64,000 bases of DNA from Nitrospirota bacterium (lineage in GTDB: Bacteria; Nitrospirota; Thermodesulfovibrionia; Thermodesulfovibrionales; UBA6898). The translations under genes were made by a program, and so were the position numbers. Positions within the stretch are counted from its first letter, which is position 1; every line of letters starts with the position of its first letter. Positions 11,168 through 21,200 of this stretch are shown here, in pieces. Under the pieces are notes generated by a model, which saw only the letters and a list, made by a program, of their open reading frames with translations, was not told where the DNA came from and ran no database searches. The stretch covers positions 1-64,000 of the forward strand of contig JACRMT010000012.1 in assembly GCA_016214855.1 (NCBI GenBank), in the 5' to 3' direction.

Positions 11168-11259
11168 GGAAAAAAAGGGAATACGTGCCTGTGGATTTTT
11201 CGAGGCGGAAGAGAAGGGTTCTTTGTTGCGAATGCAGCTCACGCTGACTCCTTTGCTTT

Positions 11260-11275
11260 TAGCCTCACAGGGCTA
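11260..11275 (-). ncRNA. PyrR-binding RNA loop in the pyr leader
   Basis: On the minus strand the sequence is TAGCCCTGTGAGGCTA: a 5-bp stem (TAGCC/GGCTA) with the loop residues of the PyrR recognition motif ARUCCNGNGAGGYU. All fixed positions match except one stem base, which is compensated. A predicted promoter lies just upstream and pyrR follows about 170 nt downstream. A C/T-rich segment (CCCTTCTCTTCCGCC) follows, as half of an attenuator might, but I could not find its full pairing partner. Confidence 0.7.
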
Positions 11276-11291
11276 TTCTTAAAGCGTAGCT

Positions 11292-11321
11292 ATTAAACCA
11301 CAGCTGATAAAACGATGTCAA
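11292..11321 (-). promoter_or_regulatory. sigma-70-type promoter of the pyr operon
   Basis: On the minus strand a perfect -35 TTGACA (11316-11321), an 18-bp spacer and a -10 TTTAAT (11292-11297) place the transcript start near 11285. That is just ahead of the PyrR-binding loop, about 200 nt before pyrR. The rest of the 341-bp gap before pyrR holds the loop and a repeat array. Confidence 0.5.
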
Positions 11322-11429
11322 TTACTACAGCATGATCGTGCGCACGGAAAATGCTGCTAATTCAGCCCGAGCTGACCGCCTCACTATCCGTAATGTCCGG
11401 CTGACCTGACCGAGCAGTAACACCCTGCT

Positions 11430-12605
11430 TTATGCTGCCGGCGCTGCAGCTTCTGCCTGTTTCGCCTTCTTTGCAGCGGCTGCTGCGAATACTTCCTGCG
11501 CATTGAACGTGCCGTCTATTGCCTGTGTCGGACACTTTGCCGTGCAGATGCCGCAGCCGATGCACTTTACCTGATCGATCGAATGTTTCTTCTTCAATTC
11601 TCCGGCAGGGGCATCCACAGGGCACACCTTTGTACAGATCTGGCAGCCGATGCATTTGTCGGTAATAAATGCCTTTGGACGCACAGGCAGAAGATCAACA
11701 ATAGCCTTGGTCGGGCACTTGGGTACGCAGAGGCCGCAGACCTTGCACTTATTGATATCGATGCGCGAGAAATTATTTTGTATGGACGGAGCGTCGAACG
11801 GACAGACCTTTACGCAGGCGCCGCAGGCAATACAGCCAAGGTCGCAGTTCTTTCTTGTCTCTCCGCCTTTGTCCCTTGAGTGGCAGGCAACAAGCACCAT
11901 CCTGGATGCAGGAAGGACCTCGATGACCTTTTTGGGGCACGCCTGCTCGCATTTTCTGCAGCCGGTGCATTTTGTGATGTCAACGACCGGAAGACCTTCA
12001 TTGCCCATATGCAGCGCATCAAAAGGACATACCCTCGTGCAGGTGCCGTATCCGAGACAGCCATTGGCGCAGGATTTGTCTCCGCCCCCCGCAAGCACTG
12101 CTGCCCTGCAGTCAATAACACCCTCGTAGATAAACTTCCTTCTTGATCTGCTGGTCGAGCCCTGGCACATGATGCGCGCAAATATCGGCTCCCTTAAATC
12201 TGCCTTCTTCCCGGTAATCAGCGCGACCGCCTCAGCGCCTTTAGCACCGGCAGGGGTACAAAGATTCGGTGCGACATCCGCGTTTTTGACCACAGCCTCG
12301 GCATACTGCTCGCATCCTGCATAGCCGCAGGCTCCGCAATGAGCATGGGCAAGCACGTCCAAAACTTTCTCTACCCGCGGATCGACCTGCACAGCAAATC
12401 TCTTCGCGGCAATGGCAAGGCCAGCGCCAAAGACCGTCCCGAGACCTGCCAGGAAGACGAGCGTCCATTTAACGAGCGGTATAATATCGACCGTCTCTTT
12501 TGCCTCGATCCCACCGCCGACACCGGCAAAGGCAACAGCAGCAAAAAGCAGAATCAGGAAGATGGCTGTCAGGCCAATCTTCTTGTTATTAAATCCTGTA
12601 GACAT
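11430..12605 (-). CDS. rnfB: Rnf electron transport complex subunit RnfB
   Basis: RnfB is the polyferredoxin of the membrane Rnf complex, which couples ferredoxin oxidation and NAD reduction to ion transport (or the reverse, making low-potential ferredoxin). The chosen start (ATG at 12603-12605) has GAAGGAG upstream and gives 391 residues. There are N-terminal hydrophobic segments, then a CxxCGYxxCxxYAEAV cluster motif, then six CxxCxxC-x(n)-CP ferredoxin motifs. This makes it much longer than the short enterobacterial form and like the extended versions of anaerobes. The C-terminus ends in an Ala-rich tail. It is the last gene of rnfCDGEAB. Confidence 0.95.
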   Translation of the reverse strand: MSTGFNNKKIGLTAIFLILLFAAVAFAGVGGGIEAKETVDIIPLVKWTLVFLAGLGTVFGAGLAIAAKRFAVQVDPRVEKVLDVLAHAHCGACGYAGCEQYAEAVVKNADVAPNLCTPAGAKGAEAVALITGKKADLREPIFARIMCQGSTSRSRRKFIYEGVIDCRAAVLAGGGDKSCANGCLGYGTCTRVCPFDALHMGNEGLPVVDITKCTGCRKCEQACPKKVIEVLPASRMVLVACHSRDKGGETRKNCDLGCIACGACVKVCPFDAPSIQNNFSRIDINKCKVCGLCVPKCPTKAIVDLLPVRPKAFITDKCIGCQICTKVCPVDAPAGELKKKHSIDQVKCIGCGICTAKCPTQAIDGTFNAQEVFAAAAAKKAKQAEAAAPAA

Positions 12606-12639
12606 AATTATTGGCTCCTTCTTTTCCATTGTATCTTGC

Positions 12640-12670
12640 AGCACTCATTACTCATCACTCTTAACACATC
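12640..12670. repeat. ACTCATTACTCATCAC-type repeat between rnfA and rnfB
   Basis: One to two degenerate units of the same family as the array before pyrR lie in the rnfA-rnfB junction. Confidence 0.6.
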
Positions 12671-12678
12671 ACGGTCTC

Positions 12679-13272
12679 TTACAGTGTAATGAGACCTGAA
12701 AATCCGGTGAATGCAAGGGCTATCAGGCTGGTTACCACGAATGCCATAGGAAGCCCTTTGAATGCTACAGGAACATCCGCAAGCTCGAGTTTCTCACGGA
12801 TGCTTGCCATAATTACCAGGGCCAATCCGAATCCCAGGCCTGAACCAAGGCCAAAGGCAAGGCTCTGAATAAAGGTATATTTTTCACCCGCGTTTATCAG
12901 AGGGACAGCAAGGATGATACAGTTTGTAGAGATCAGGGCAAGATAAATACCGAGCTTGTAGTAAAGACCGGGAGATACCTTTCTCATGATCGTATCCGAT
13001 GCCTGGACCAATCCGGCGATAATGCCGATAAAAACAATAATCTCCAGGTATGAGATTTCAAGAGGGACCATCACCTTGGTGTACACAACCCAACTGAGTG
13101 CTGCACTGATCATCATAACCGCAGTAAAGGTGATGCTCATGCCGACCGCTGTCTCCATCTTCTTCGATACGCCAAAGAAGATGCAGAGGCCGAGGAACCG
13201 CGTAAAGACGAAGTTATTAATGAGCGATGCAGAGACGATAAGCTCAAAATATTTAATGAAGTCGCTTTCCAT
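12679..13272 (-). CDS. rnfA: Rnf complex subunit RnfA
   Basis: RnfA is an integral membrane subunit of the Rnf ion-pumping complex. The 197-residue length is typical and six hydrophobic segments can be traced. The opening (YFELIVSASLINNFVFTRFLG) and the central L-N-T/TNCIILAVPL segment, with its conserved cysteine, are characteristic of the RnfA/NqrE family. It is preceded by rnfE with a 12-bp gap and followed by rnfB. NqrE of Na-NQR is the nearest alternative, but the RnfB neighbour settles the assignment. Confidence 0.95.
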   Translation of the reverse strand: MESDFIKYFELIVSASLINNFVFTRFLGLCIFFGVSKKMETAVGMSITFTAVMMISAALSWVVYTKVMVPLEISYLEIIVFIGIIAGLVQASDTIMRKVSPGLYYKLGIYLALISTNCIILAVPLINAGEKYTFIQSLAFGLGSGLGFGLALVIMASIREKLELADVPVAFKGLPMAFVVTSLIALAFTGFSGLITL

Positions 13273-13284
13273 TGTTATCTCCTT

Positions 13285-13938
13285 CTAATGCGAAACCGCG
13301 CCCTTCTTCATATACCGGATATCGATCCAGTTGAAGAGGGCCATGAGTATCCCGACCGCAAGGAACCCGCCTGCAGGCAGGACCATGATCAGGACAGGCT
13401 TTGTGTTGATAAAGGTAAAAACATGCTGGGTCGAGAGGCCCGTCGGAACGGTCAGCGTTCCCTTGCCGACCAGTTCCCTGAAGAAACTGATCACCGTAAG
13501 CGCGAACAAAAATCCGACACCCATGCCGAGCCCGTCAACCATGGACGGGACAATGCTGTTTTTTGACGCGAACATCTCTGCTCTTGCCAGGATCGACGCA
13601 AAAGCAACGATCAGCGCAATGTACAGACCCACCTTGGCATAAACATCCGGGACAAAAGCTGCCATAAGCATCTGGGTTATGGTGACCCAGCCGGAAATGA
13701 CCAGCATGAAGATCGGCAGCCTTACTTTGGGCTCTATGATCTTTCTCATCAGGGAGATGGTTATATTCACCATGGTCTGGACAAACAGCACTGCCAGTCC
13801 CATAAATATCCCGTTCTTCAGATTGTTCGTAACAGCGATCGAAGGGCAGAGGCTCAGTGCGAGCTTGAAGATCGTATTCTCTTTAATGATCCCGTTAAGG
13901 AACAGGTCCTTGAGATTAATTGTGCTTGTGCTCGACAT
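13285..13938 (-). CDS. rnfE: Rnf complex subunit RnfE
   Basis: RnfE is the membrane subunit paired with RnfA across the complex. At 217 residues it has six hydrophobic stretches. The conserved LCPSIAVTNNLKNGIFMG segment carries the cysteine that, with the RnfA cysteine, is thought to bind an iron-sulfur centre within the membrane. The start overlaps the end of rnfG by 23 bp. The C-terminus ends in a short basic tail. Confidence 0.95.
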   Translation of the reverse strand: MSSTSTINLKDLFLNGIIKENTIFKLALSLCPSIAVTNNLKNGIFMGLAVLFVQTMVNITISLMRKIIEPKVRLPIFMLVISGWVTITQMLMAAFVPDVYAKVGLYIALIVAFASILARAEMFASKNSIVPSMVDGLGMGVGFLFALTVISFFRELVGKGTLTVPTGLSTQHVFTFINTKPVLIMVLPAGGFLAVGILMALFNWIDIRYMKKGAVSH

Positions 13939-14506
13939 CTTTATTGCCTCCTTCCTTGATCGTCTTGATGAGAAATGCTACACCGTTTTTGACAGCGTCC
14001 TCAGAGACCGCACGGGTTGAGATCGTAGCACCTGAGATGGCCTGAATATATTCCGTTGTTTCGGTCTTCAGGACTTTCAGGTGATCAATGTCCTTGCCCG
14101 CGAACTGGTTCTTGAAGGAATCGGTCTCGATCTCATCTCCGAGTCCCGGCGTCTCACCATGACCGAGTATATTGATCTTCTGCACCTTGAAATCTTTGTC
14201 CACAGCAATGAACGTATTGATATAGCTTGAATACCCTTTACCAAAGGATTGGATCACATATCCCGCGATTTCGCCGTCTTTTTGGGCCTCGAAGTATTTG
14301 GCGTGCTTGTCATGGATCGTCCAGTCTCCCAGTTTCCTGAAATCAGCGCCGGGGATCAGGAGCTTCAATGCGTCCTGCTCAGCCTTTTCGTTGTTTCTGA
14401 ATACTTTCGGCGATGCATTCGCATACACAAAGGCGAGAATGAACCCGCCGATGAGATACACGACAACGAGGTTTAAGGTTATCTTGAAAATGTCCTTGCC
14501 GGTCAT
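13916..14506 (-). CDS. rnfG: Rnf complex subunit RnfG (FMN-binding)
   Basis: RnfG carries a covalently bound FMN on a threonine in a periplasm-facing domain. The 196-residue protein has one N-terminal membrane helix (residues 8-29) and an FMN-binding domain. The flavinylation motif SGATISTRAV is present near residue 170. The preceding ILGHGETPGLGDEI motif is also typical. It overlaps rnfD by one base and rnfE by 23 bp. The C-terminus is unusually basic and His-rich. Confidence 0.95.
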   Translation of the reverse strand: MTGKDIFKITLNLVVVYLIGGFILAFVYANASPKVFRNNEKAEQDALKLLIPGADFRKLGDWTIHDKHAKYFEAQKDGEIAGYVIQSFGKGYSSYINTFIAVDKDFKVQKINILGHGETPGLGDEIETDSFKNQFAGKDIDHLKVLKTETTEYIQAISGATISTRAVSEDAVKNGVAFLIKTIKEGGNKDVEHKHN

Positions 14507-15561
14507 TACTTGCTCTCCTTTGCCTTTTCCTGCTTCACCGCACCGAAGACCTTTGCCTGGAAGCTGCGGTCGATCAGGGGAGCAAAGCAGTTCATGATAA
14601 GTATCGCGAACATGACGCCTTCGGGAAACCCGCCTTTCAGCCGGATCAGCATGGTCAGAAAGCCACAGCCGATACCGAAGAGGATCTGTCCATTACGGAC
14701 AGACGGCGAAGTGACATAGTCTGTTGCCATGAACCAGGCGCCCAGCATCAGGCCGCCGCTCAAAAGGTGAATGACAGGATCGCCGGCCATCAGGATCATC
14801 TTGCCGGTCGCAGGGTCCTTGCCGCCAAATACATATGCCATCACCGCAACCGTACCGAGAAATGACACAGGGATATGCCAGGTTATATATTTCTTGTACA
14901 GGAGGAAAAGGCCACCGATCAGGATGGCAATGGCCGAGACCTCGCCGATCGAGCCTGCCCTGTTGCCGGTCAGGAGATGCATATACAGGTTCATCTTATC
15001 GCCGAACACCTCTATCAGTTTGGCTATGCCTTCTTCCTTTAATATGCCGAGCGGGGTCGCTGTTGTCTTTGCGTCCATGGCAAGAAATGCGACAGCCGGC
15101 TCGTTCCAGATGGTCATTGCCTTTGGCCAGGATATGAGCGCAAACGCCCTTCCTATCAGCGCAGGGTTAAAGACGTTGAAACCAAGACCGCCGAAAAGCT
15201 GCTTGGTTATGACGATTGCCACAAATGATGCGATGACCGGAACATGGACCGTGAATGGCGAGAACGACCAGAGAGATGCCGGCATGTTCATGCCGAGAAG
15301 CAGGCCGGTAAGAAAGGCGCTGCCGTCGCCCACAACCGTCTTCTTGCCGACCATCTTCATGTACCACTGCTCAGAGACCATACAGCTGATGACGCAGAGC
15401 GCTGTAACGAAGAGCCCCTTGAGGCCGAAAAAATAGATGCCTGCAAGCATGGCAGGCATAAGCGCTATGCTCACGGTCCACATGATGCGGCTTGTGGTCT
15501 CGTCGCTTCTGACATGGGGACTTACCGATACGATCAATTGTTCTTTTTTTGTTGCCTCCAT
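14506..15561 (-). CDS. rnfD: Rnf complex subunit RnfD
   Basis: RnfD is a membrane subunit with a covalent FMN. The 351-residue protein has about nine hydrophobic segments. The N-terminal region VSPHVRSDETTSRIM is family-like, as are DGSAFLTGLLLGMNMP and the GGLGFNVFNPALIGRAF motif. The putative flavinylated residue lies in DAKTTATPLG. It starts 10 bp after rnfC and ends at the rnfG start, consistent with a single transcript. Confidence 0.95.
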   Translation of the reverse strand: MEATKKEQLIVSVSPHVRSDETTSRIMWTVSIALMPAMLAGIYFFGLKGLFVTALCVISCMVSEQWYMKMVGKKTVVGDGSAFLTGLLLGMNMPASLWSFSPFTVHVPVIASFVAIVITKQLFGGLGFNVFNPALIGRAFALISWPKAMTIWNEPAVAFLAMDAKTTATPLGILKEEGIAKLIEVFGDKMNLYMHLLTGNRAGSIGEVSAIAILIGGLFLLYKKYITWHIPVSFLGTVAVMAYVFGGKDPATGKMILMAGDPVIHLLSGGLMLGAWFMATDYVTSPSVRNGQILFGIGCGFLTMLIRLKGGFPEGVMFAILIMNCFAPLIDRSFQAKVFGAVKQEKAKESK

Positions 15562-15571
15562 CTATATCTCC

Positions 15572-16879
15572 TTACGGCTTTACCATAGATTTCGCTAATC
15601 TTACGAGCTGAACGATCGGCCTCTTTGAAGGGCAGACATACGCACAGGAGCCGCATTCAAAACAGTCGAACAAATTATATGTCTTTGCCTCTTCATAAAA
15701 CCCTTTTTCCGAGAGCACGCTCAGCATCGACGGCATCAGCCCCATGGGACAGATGTCAATGCATCTGCCGCACCGGATGCAGGGGCCGTACTCCGCCGTA
15801 TGCGTAACAATCTCTTCCGGCAGTACAAGGATGCCGGATGTGCCTTTTGTTACAGCCACGTCAAGAGAAGAAAGGGCAAAGCCCATCATCGGGCCGCCTG
15901 AAATGACCTTTGCAACGCCATCCCTGAACCCGCCGCATTCTTCCACCAGATCGCCGACCTTGGAACCGATCCTGGCCATGAGGTTCTTCGGCTGCTTTAT
16001 GCCTTCACCGGTCACGGTCACGACCCTTTCGATCAGGGGCTTGCCATACCGCGCAGCTTCATAAATTGCAAGCGCTGTGCCCACATTCTGGACTACAACA
16101 CCGACATCCATGGGCAGAGCCCTTGGCGGAACTTCGCGGCCAAGCGCTGCCTTGATAAGCATCTTTTCTGCGCCCTGGGGATATTTCACCTCACAGGTAA
16201 TAATGCTGATCCCTGATTCACCTGCGGCAGCTTCCTTCATCTTTGCTATGGCATCAGGTTTGTTATCCTCTATGCCGACATAGCCTTTCTGTACACCGCG
16301 GATCTTCATCGTGATCTTAAGACCTTCGATTATCTCTTTCGGCTTCTCGAGCATAAGCCGGTAGTCTGCCGTAAGGTAAGGCTCGCACTCTGCGCCGTTC
16401 AGCAGGATCGCATCGATCGTCTTTTCCTTGGGTGGGGACAGTTTCACCACGGTCGGGAATGCTGCTCCGCCCATGCCGACAATGCCTGCTGCCTTGACCT
16501 TTTCTTTGAGCTCATCAGGAGACAGGCTCATATAATCAGGATTATCTTTGAGCGCTGTCCATTCTTCTTTGCCGTCATTCTCTATGACAATAGAATTGAT
16601 CATCCTTCCCATGGCATTCGGGAATTCGCCGACCGCCACCACCTTGCCGGAAACAGAGGCATGAACAGGCGATGAGACAAAGGCTGAAGCTTCTCCCACA
16701 ACCTCTCCCTTCTTCACTTCCTGGCCGATCGATACGACAGCGTTGCAGGGTGCGCCGATATGCTGACTGAGAGGAATAACCACGATCTTGGGGGCTTTTG
16801 CATCAATAATAGGTGAGTTGGCCGCTAATTCTTTTTTGTCGGGCGGATGTATCCCGCCTTTAAACGTTGCTGTGCCCAT
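15572..16879 (-). CDS. rnfC: Rnf complex subunit RnfC
   Basis: RnfC is the soluble NADH/FMN and iron-sulfur subunit. The start at 16877-16879 follows AGGAGG and gives 435 residues. It opens with the family-specific FKGGIHPPDKKELA, then a biotin-carboxyl-carrier-like domain, then the NADH-dehydrogenase 51-kDa-type fold (GMGGAAFPTVVKL, NGAECEPYLTADYRLM). Two ferredoxin motifs end the protein (CIRCGRCIDICP and CFECGSCAYVCPSKRP). It is the first gene of the rnf operon, with a sigma-70-like promoter about 40 bp upstream. Confidence 0.96.
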   Translation of the reverse strand: MGTATFKGGIHPPDKKELAANSPIIDAKAPKIVVIPLSQHIGAPCNAVVSIGQEVKKGEVVGEASAFVSSPVHASVSGKVVAVGEFPNAMGRMINSIVIENDGKEEWTALKDNPDYMSLSPDELKEKVKAAGIVGMGGAAFPTVVKLSPPKEKTIDAILLNGAECEPYLTADYRLMLEKPKEIIEGLKITMKIRGVQKGYVGIEDNKPDAIAKMKEAAAGESGISIITCEVKYPQGAEKMLIKAALGREVPPRALPMDVGVVVQNVGTALAIYEAARYGKPLIERVVTVTGEGIKQPKNLMARIGSKVGDLVEECGGFRDGVAKVISGGPMMGFALSSLDVAVTKGTSGILVLPEEIVTHTAEYGPCIRCGRCIDICPMGLMPSMLSVLSEKGFYEEAKTYNLFDCFECGSCAYVCPSKRPIVQLVRLAKSMVKP

Positions 16880-16925
16880 TATGAAGATTTCCTCCTTGGG
16901 ATTTTGGGAGAACAAAAAACACTAT

Positions 16926-16955
16926 TTGATACCATGAGAAAGAGTGATCTGTCAA
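16926..16955 (-). promoter_or_regulatory. sigma-70-type promoter of rnfCDGEAB
   Basis: On the minus strand TTGACA (16950-16955), an 18-bp spacer and TATCAA (16926-16931) put a transcript start near 16919, about 40 nt before the rnfC start codon. The -35 is perfect and the -10 matches 4 of 6. Confidence 0.5.
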
Positions 16956-17072
16956 GCTGCCGCTTATTTTTTTATAACAATAACTTATGGATCGAGAGAT
17001 ATTTATTTATCACTTTCGACAGCGACTGCTGTATCGCCCTCGATGTCAGGCTGAACCGAAAGCATTCCTTAA

Positions 17073-17507
17073 TCATGGCTCAATAATCTTGATATCTTCC
17101 TGTTGTTTCAGCCTCACAAAATCTGCTGCATTCAATGTCAATAAAGTAGCAGCTTTTGATTTTACAGCAGCAAAGAATATAAGGGCATCATAGACAATTC
17201 CACCTGAAAAACCCCTTTCTTTTAACCGCAGGATAGTTTCAGTATAATCTGCTGCATCCATGGATATGACTGTTGCCGTCTTTTCTATATTTTCATGAAT
17301 AAGCCGCCATGCCATATCCGGAGATATCCGGGGGCTCACAGGCAGAGTCGTCAAGACAGCGTAGAGTTCTGCGAGGGTATGAGAGGAGATAGCCATAATC
17401 ACCTCACCGGTTTTAGCCCGCTTCAGCCACGAAACAGCCCTCTCATGCACTGGATGCGCCTTGACAAGAGCAGCAACCAGAACACTGGTGTCAAACAGGA
17501 TTGTCAT
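17073..17507 (-). CDS. vapC: PIN-domain toxin (VapC family)
   Basis: VapC-type toxins are PIN-domain ribonucleases that cleave tRNA or rRNA. The 144-residue protein opens with the first acidic strand (ILFDTSVLVAAL), has the second acidic residue in SSHTLAELYAVL, then GGIVYDALIFFAA and a closing LLTLNAADF strand. It overlaps the AbrB-type antitoxin gene by one base, the usual antitoxin-toxin order. The first three acidic positions look intact, so it is probably active. Confidence 0.85.
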   Translation of the reverse strand: MTILFDTSVLVAALVKAHPVHERAVSWLKRAKTGEVIMAISSHTLAELYAVLTTLPVSPRISPDMAWRLIHENIEKTATVISMDAADYTETILRLKERGFSGGIVYDALIFFAAVKSKAATLLTLNAADFVRLKQQEDIKIIEP

Positions 17508-17767
17508 CAGATTAAGCCTGATGAGAATTTCTGCAAGCGTTTCTCCCGTTGAGCGAGAATACCGGAGGAGATATCCCCGATTGCCTTTCCTGCAAAGACC
17601 AGCACCCCGTCTTCATCCTGCAGTGGAGATACCTGGTCGGCCTGTTTTAGCACGATCTCCCTGTCATGCTCGTCGATTTCAATTTCAGTGCCGGGCTGAA
17701 AACCAAATCTGTCCCTCAATTCCTTTGGCACCACCACTCTGCCGAACCTGTCAATAGTTGTTCTCAT
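17507..17767 (-). CDS. AbrB/MazE-family antitoxin
   Basis: An 86-residue protein with the SpoVT/AbrB swapped-hairpin DNA-binding domain at its N-terminus: RFGRVVVPKELRDRFGFQPG then EIEIDEHDREIVLK. The C-terminal half is a presumed toxin-neutralising tail. It precedes and overlaps the VapC gene, so it probably represses the pair and neutralises the nuclease. Confidence 0.85.
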   Translation of the reverse strand: MRTTIDRFGRVVVPKELRDRFGFQPGTEIEIDEHDREIVLKQADQVSPLQDEDGVLVFAGKAIGDISSGILAQREKRLQKFSSGLI

Positions 17768-17839
17768 GACTATTCTCCCTTTATTGGCATTCTAACATGC
17801 CAAATGGCAATTTACAATGCCATAACATTAAGGAAAGGT

Positions 17840-18180
17840 GAATTTTTGCGGATTAACACCACGGGAGATAAAGAGAATCCTCGATATTGCACGGCTGATA
17901 CACGAACAGCGGGACGAGTAGGTGATTCTTTGATGCAGGATGCTGATACGAAGACTTTGAACCGCTGCCTGGACCTGGGAAAAGCGTTGAATTGATCAAT
18001 ACCGCTCTTTGACAACCCTCTCTGAGATAACAGCCTCAATCTGCCCTGTATTGAGAAGCTCTAATACCTTGCCTGAATCGCTATCAGGAAACTCAAAGGC
18101 ATAAATGAAGATGTTGGATCGAGAAAGACCCTATCTAAAGCGTCTTCTGCTTTTTCAATTGTGATAGCTGATGCTCTCAC
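17840..18180 (-). pseudogene. frameshifted PIN-domain toxin remnant
   Basis: A GTG with AAGGAGGTG upstream (18178-18180) opens a frame whose PIN-like sequence continues only after a one-base shift. NIFIYAFEFPDSDSGK, then LNTGQIEAVISERVVKE lead to a stop at 17996-17998. A further shift restores RFKVFVSASCIKES. The pieces align in order with a typical PIN domain, but the frame is broken at least twice and the catalytic C-terminal part is missing. It lies next to the intact VapC/AbrB pair. Nothing else is visible in the 17768-18260 gap. Confidence 0.55.
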
Positions 18181-18260
18181 AATAAACACCTCCTTCTTTA
18201 AAATATTACCACTTTTGAGAAATTCAACACCTCTTTTTCTTTTTCACAACTACATGCTTG

Positions 18261-21200
18261 TTAGCTATTTTCTTCACACCACTGTCGGGCATTCTGGAAC
18301 ATCCTGAGCCACGGTGATGCCGTTAATTCCCTTTTCCATTCCTCAGGCATATATGCCCACTGCCATTTCAGGAAGACACGCTCAGGATGCGGCATGATCG
18401 CAAGATGCCTTCCGTCCGGAGAACAGAGCGCTGCAATACCTTCCGGCGAGCCGTTGGGATTGAATGGGTAGACCTCGGTGGGATTACCGCTGTCGTCTGC
18501 ATAGCGCGCAGGAGCAAGGCCTTCGCGAAGGACTCTCTCCTTTATTGAACTGTCCGGGAAATAGGCATGACCTTCGCCATGAGCAACCCAGATACCGAGC
18601 ACGGAGTTCTCCATGCCCTTCAGCATGATCGACGGACTTTCGAGGATCTTTAAGGATGAGAATCGAGACTCGAATCTGCCGGATGTATTATGGATAAATC
18701 GCGGCTGGTCCCTGTTATCGATACCCTGCCATGGCACCCAGCCGAGCAGGGCAGAAAGCTGGCATCCATTGCATACGCCGAGGCTGAAGGTGTCCGGCCT
18801 GTTATAAAAGGTCTGGAACTGCTGCCAGATATCCTTATTGAACCGTATGACTCCTGCCCAGCCCTTGGCAGAATCAAGCACGTCCGCATAACTGAACCCG
18901 CCGACAAAGACTATGCCTCTGAAATGCTCAAGCCTCACCTTCTGCTCAAGGAGATCGGTCATGGTCACATCCCAGGTCTCGAACCCTGCCCGGAAAAAGG
19001 CTGCGGTCATCTCCCTGTCGCCGTTGCTGCCCTCCTCACGGATGATCGCGACCCTGGGCTTATTGCCCCTTTCGAGGATCTCTGCGTGCGTGTCTTCAGG
19101 GACAAAGGAAAGCCGGAATGTCTGGCCCTTTCTGTTATAAATGGCCTTCTTTTCTTCCTTTGCAGATGCAGGGTTTCTCTGAAGCCTGTCAAGCTGATGG
19201 CTCGTCTCTTCCCAGACCCCCCTGAGGATCTTCATATCCTCCTTCAGCACCTGTTCGTTGTTGACAGAAACAGTGATCGTCTTCTTCCTGGTGGTCCTGC
19301 CGATGCATTGATAGGGCAGCCCTTCTCCCTCCAGGATCTTTCTGATCTTTCTTTCATGTTTCTGCTGATATTCGATCACCATGCCGAGTTCTTCAGCAAA
19401 TAAAAGGTTAATTGTTCCAACATCCGGTCGCTGACTGCTTATATTTATCTCTATCCCGCAATTGCCGGCAAAGGCCATTTCAAGAAGCGTGGTGACGAGA
19501 CCGCCGTCGCTCCGGTCATGGCCCGACAGGATCAATCCTTCATCGATACATTTCTGGATCGCATGAAAGCCGTTCCTGAGCAGAGCCGTATCATCAACAT
19601 CAGGCGACTCATTGCCAACCTGGCCATAGCATTGCGCAAGGGCTGATCCGCCGGTCCTGGCCCTGCCATTGCTGATATCAACAAAGATAAGCCTGCTTTT
19701 GCCCGGCTGCTTTATATCCGGGGTTATGACCTTATTAATATCCGGACAGGTCGCATACGCAGAGATGACCAGTGTTCCCGGTGACTTCACGATCTCGGTC
19801 GTGCCGTCAGCATTCGTGACCTTTGCTGCCATGGAAAGGCTGTCCTTGCCGCCGTCGATCGCAATGCCGAGGCTGATCATGATGTCCCGCATCGCAATGG
19901 CAGCGTCATAAAGATCAGCACCCTCACCCGGAAGTTTGGGAGCCCACATCCAGTTGCCTGAGCATTTGATGTCCTCAAGAGCACTTATCTTTGCCCAGAT
20001 GATATTCGTGACCGCCTCTGCCACAGACATCCTTGCCATTGCAGCCGGATCGATAAGGCCTTTTAACGGCTGCTCGCCGATCGAGATGACAGCACCGGTT
20101 GTTCCGAAATGGCTCTGTGCTATGACAGCCACATCAGAGACCGTAAGCTGGAGCGGCCCGACGCACTGTTGTTGCGCAATCAGGCCGGTAACTGAACGGT
20201 CTACCTTGCTTGCGAGGAATCTTTTTGAACCAACAGAAATAAGCCTCAGCACGCGGTCAAGGGCGTCCCTTACCGTAAGCCCTTCCGGAAGGACAAGAGG
20301 GCTTCTTTGACGTTTTATCCGGTCGAGAACAAACGTCTTTTGCGGCATACTGCCGAGGATCTTTTCGAGGTGCAGGTTAACCGGTGTGCTGCCGTCTGTC
20401 TCGTCATGCAGCACAATGTATCCATCGCCCGAGATCTCTCCGATAAATGCACAGGGGACCTTCTCTCTTCTGCAGAGACTCAAAAACTCCTCTGACCTTT
20501 CAGGGCTGATAAGCAGGGCATTCTGCTCCTGATACTCTGCGCCCCATATTTCGAGCACGGAAAGCGTAGCATCTCCGAGCTGAATCTTTCTGATTTCTAT
20601 CTTTGCACCTGCAGGATAGATAATCTCCTTCACCACATTGCAATTGCCGCCTGCTCCCTGGTCATGGATGGACACGATCGGGTTTCGGTCGCCAAGCTCG
20701 ACACATGCCCGGATCACCCGGTTCATCTTCTGCTCCATCTCTGCATCGCCGCGCTGCACAGCATTGAAATCAAGCTCAGCAACATTCTGTCCCTGAATCA
20801 TGCTTGACGCTGCGCCGCCGCCCATGCCGATGCGATATGCAGGACCACCTACCTTCGTAACGAGCATGCCCTTTGCCGGTTCGTTCTTTTCCGAATGGCT
20901 CGCATCCATCTGACCAACTCCGGCAGTGAACATGATCGGCTTAAGCCATTCTCTCCGCTCATGGTCAGGCAGCCGCAGGCCAAGTGAACGGGTAAACCCC
21001 TGGATCATCGGCTCGCCGAACTTGTTGCCGTAATCCGATGCGCCGTCGCTCGCCTGGATCTCGATGGTCAGGGGGCTTGCAAGGTTTGCAGGATAGGCAA
21101 AGGAACTGTCTTCCCACGGCAGTTCATACCCGGGGATCTGCAGATTTCCGACACAATAAGCAGCAGTGCCAGCAATAACAAGCGAGCCTGTTCCCGTTGC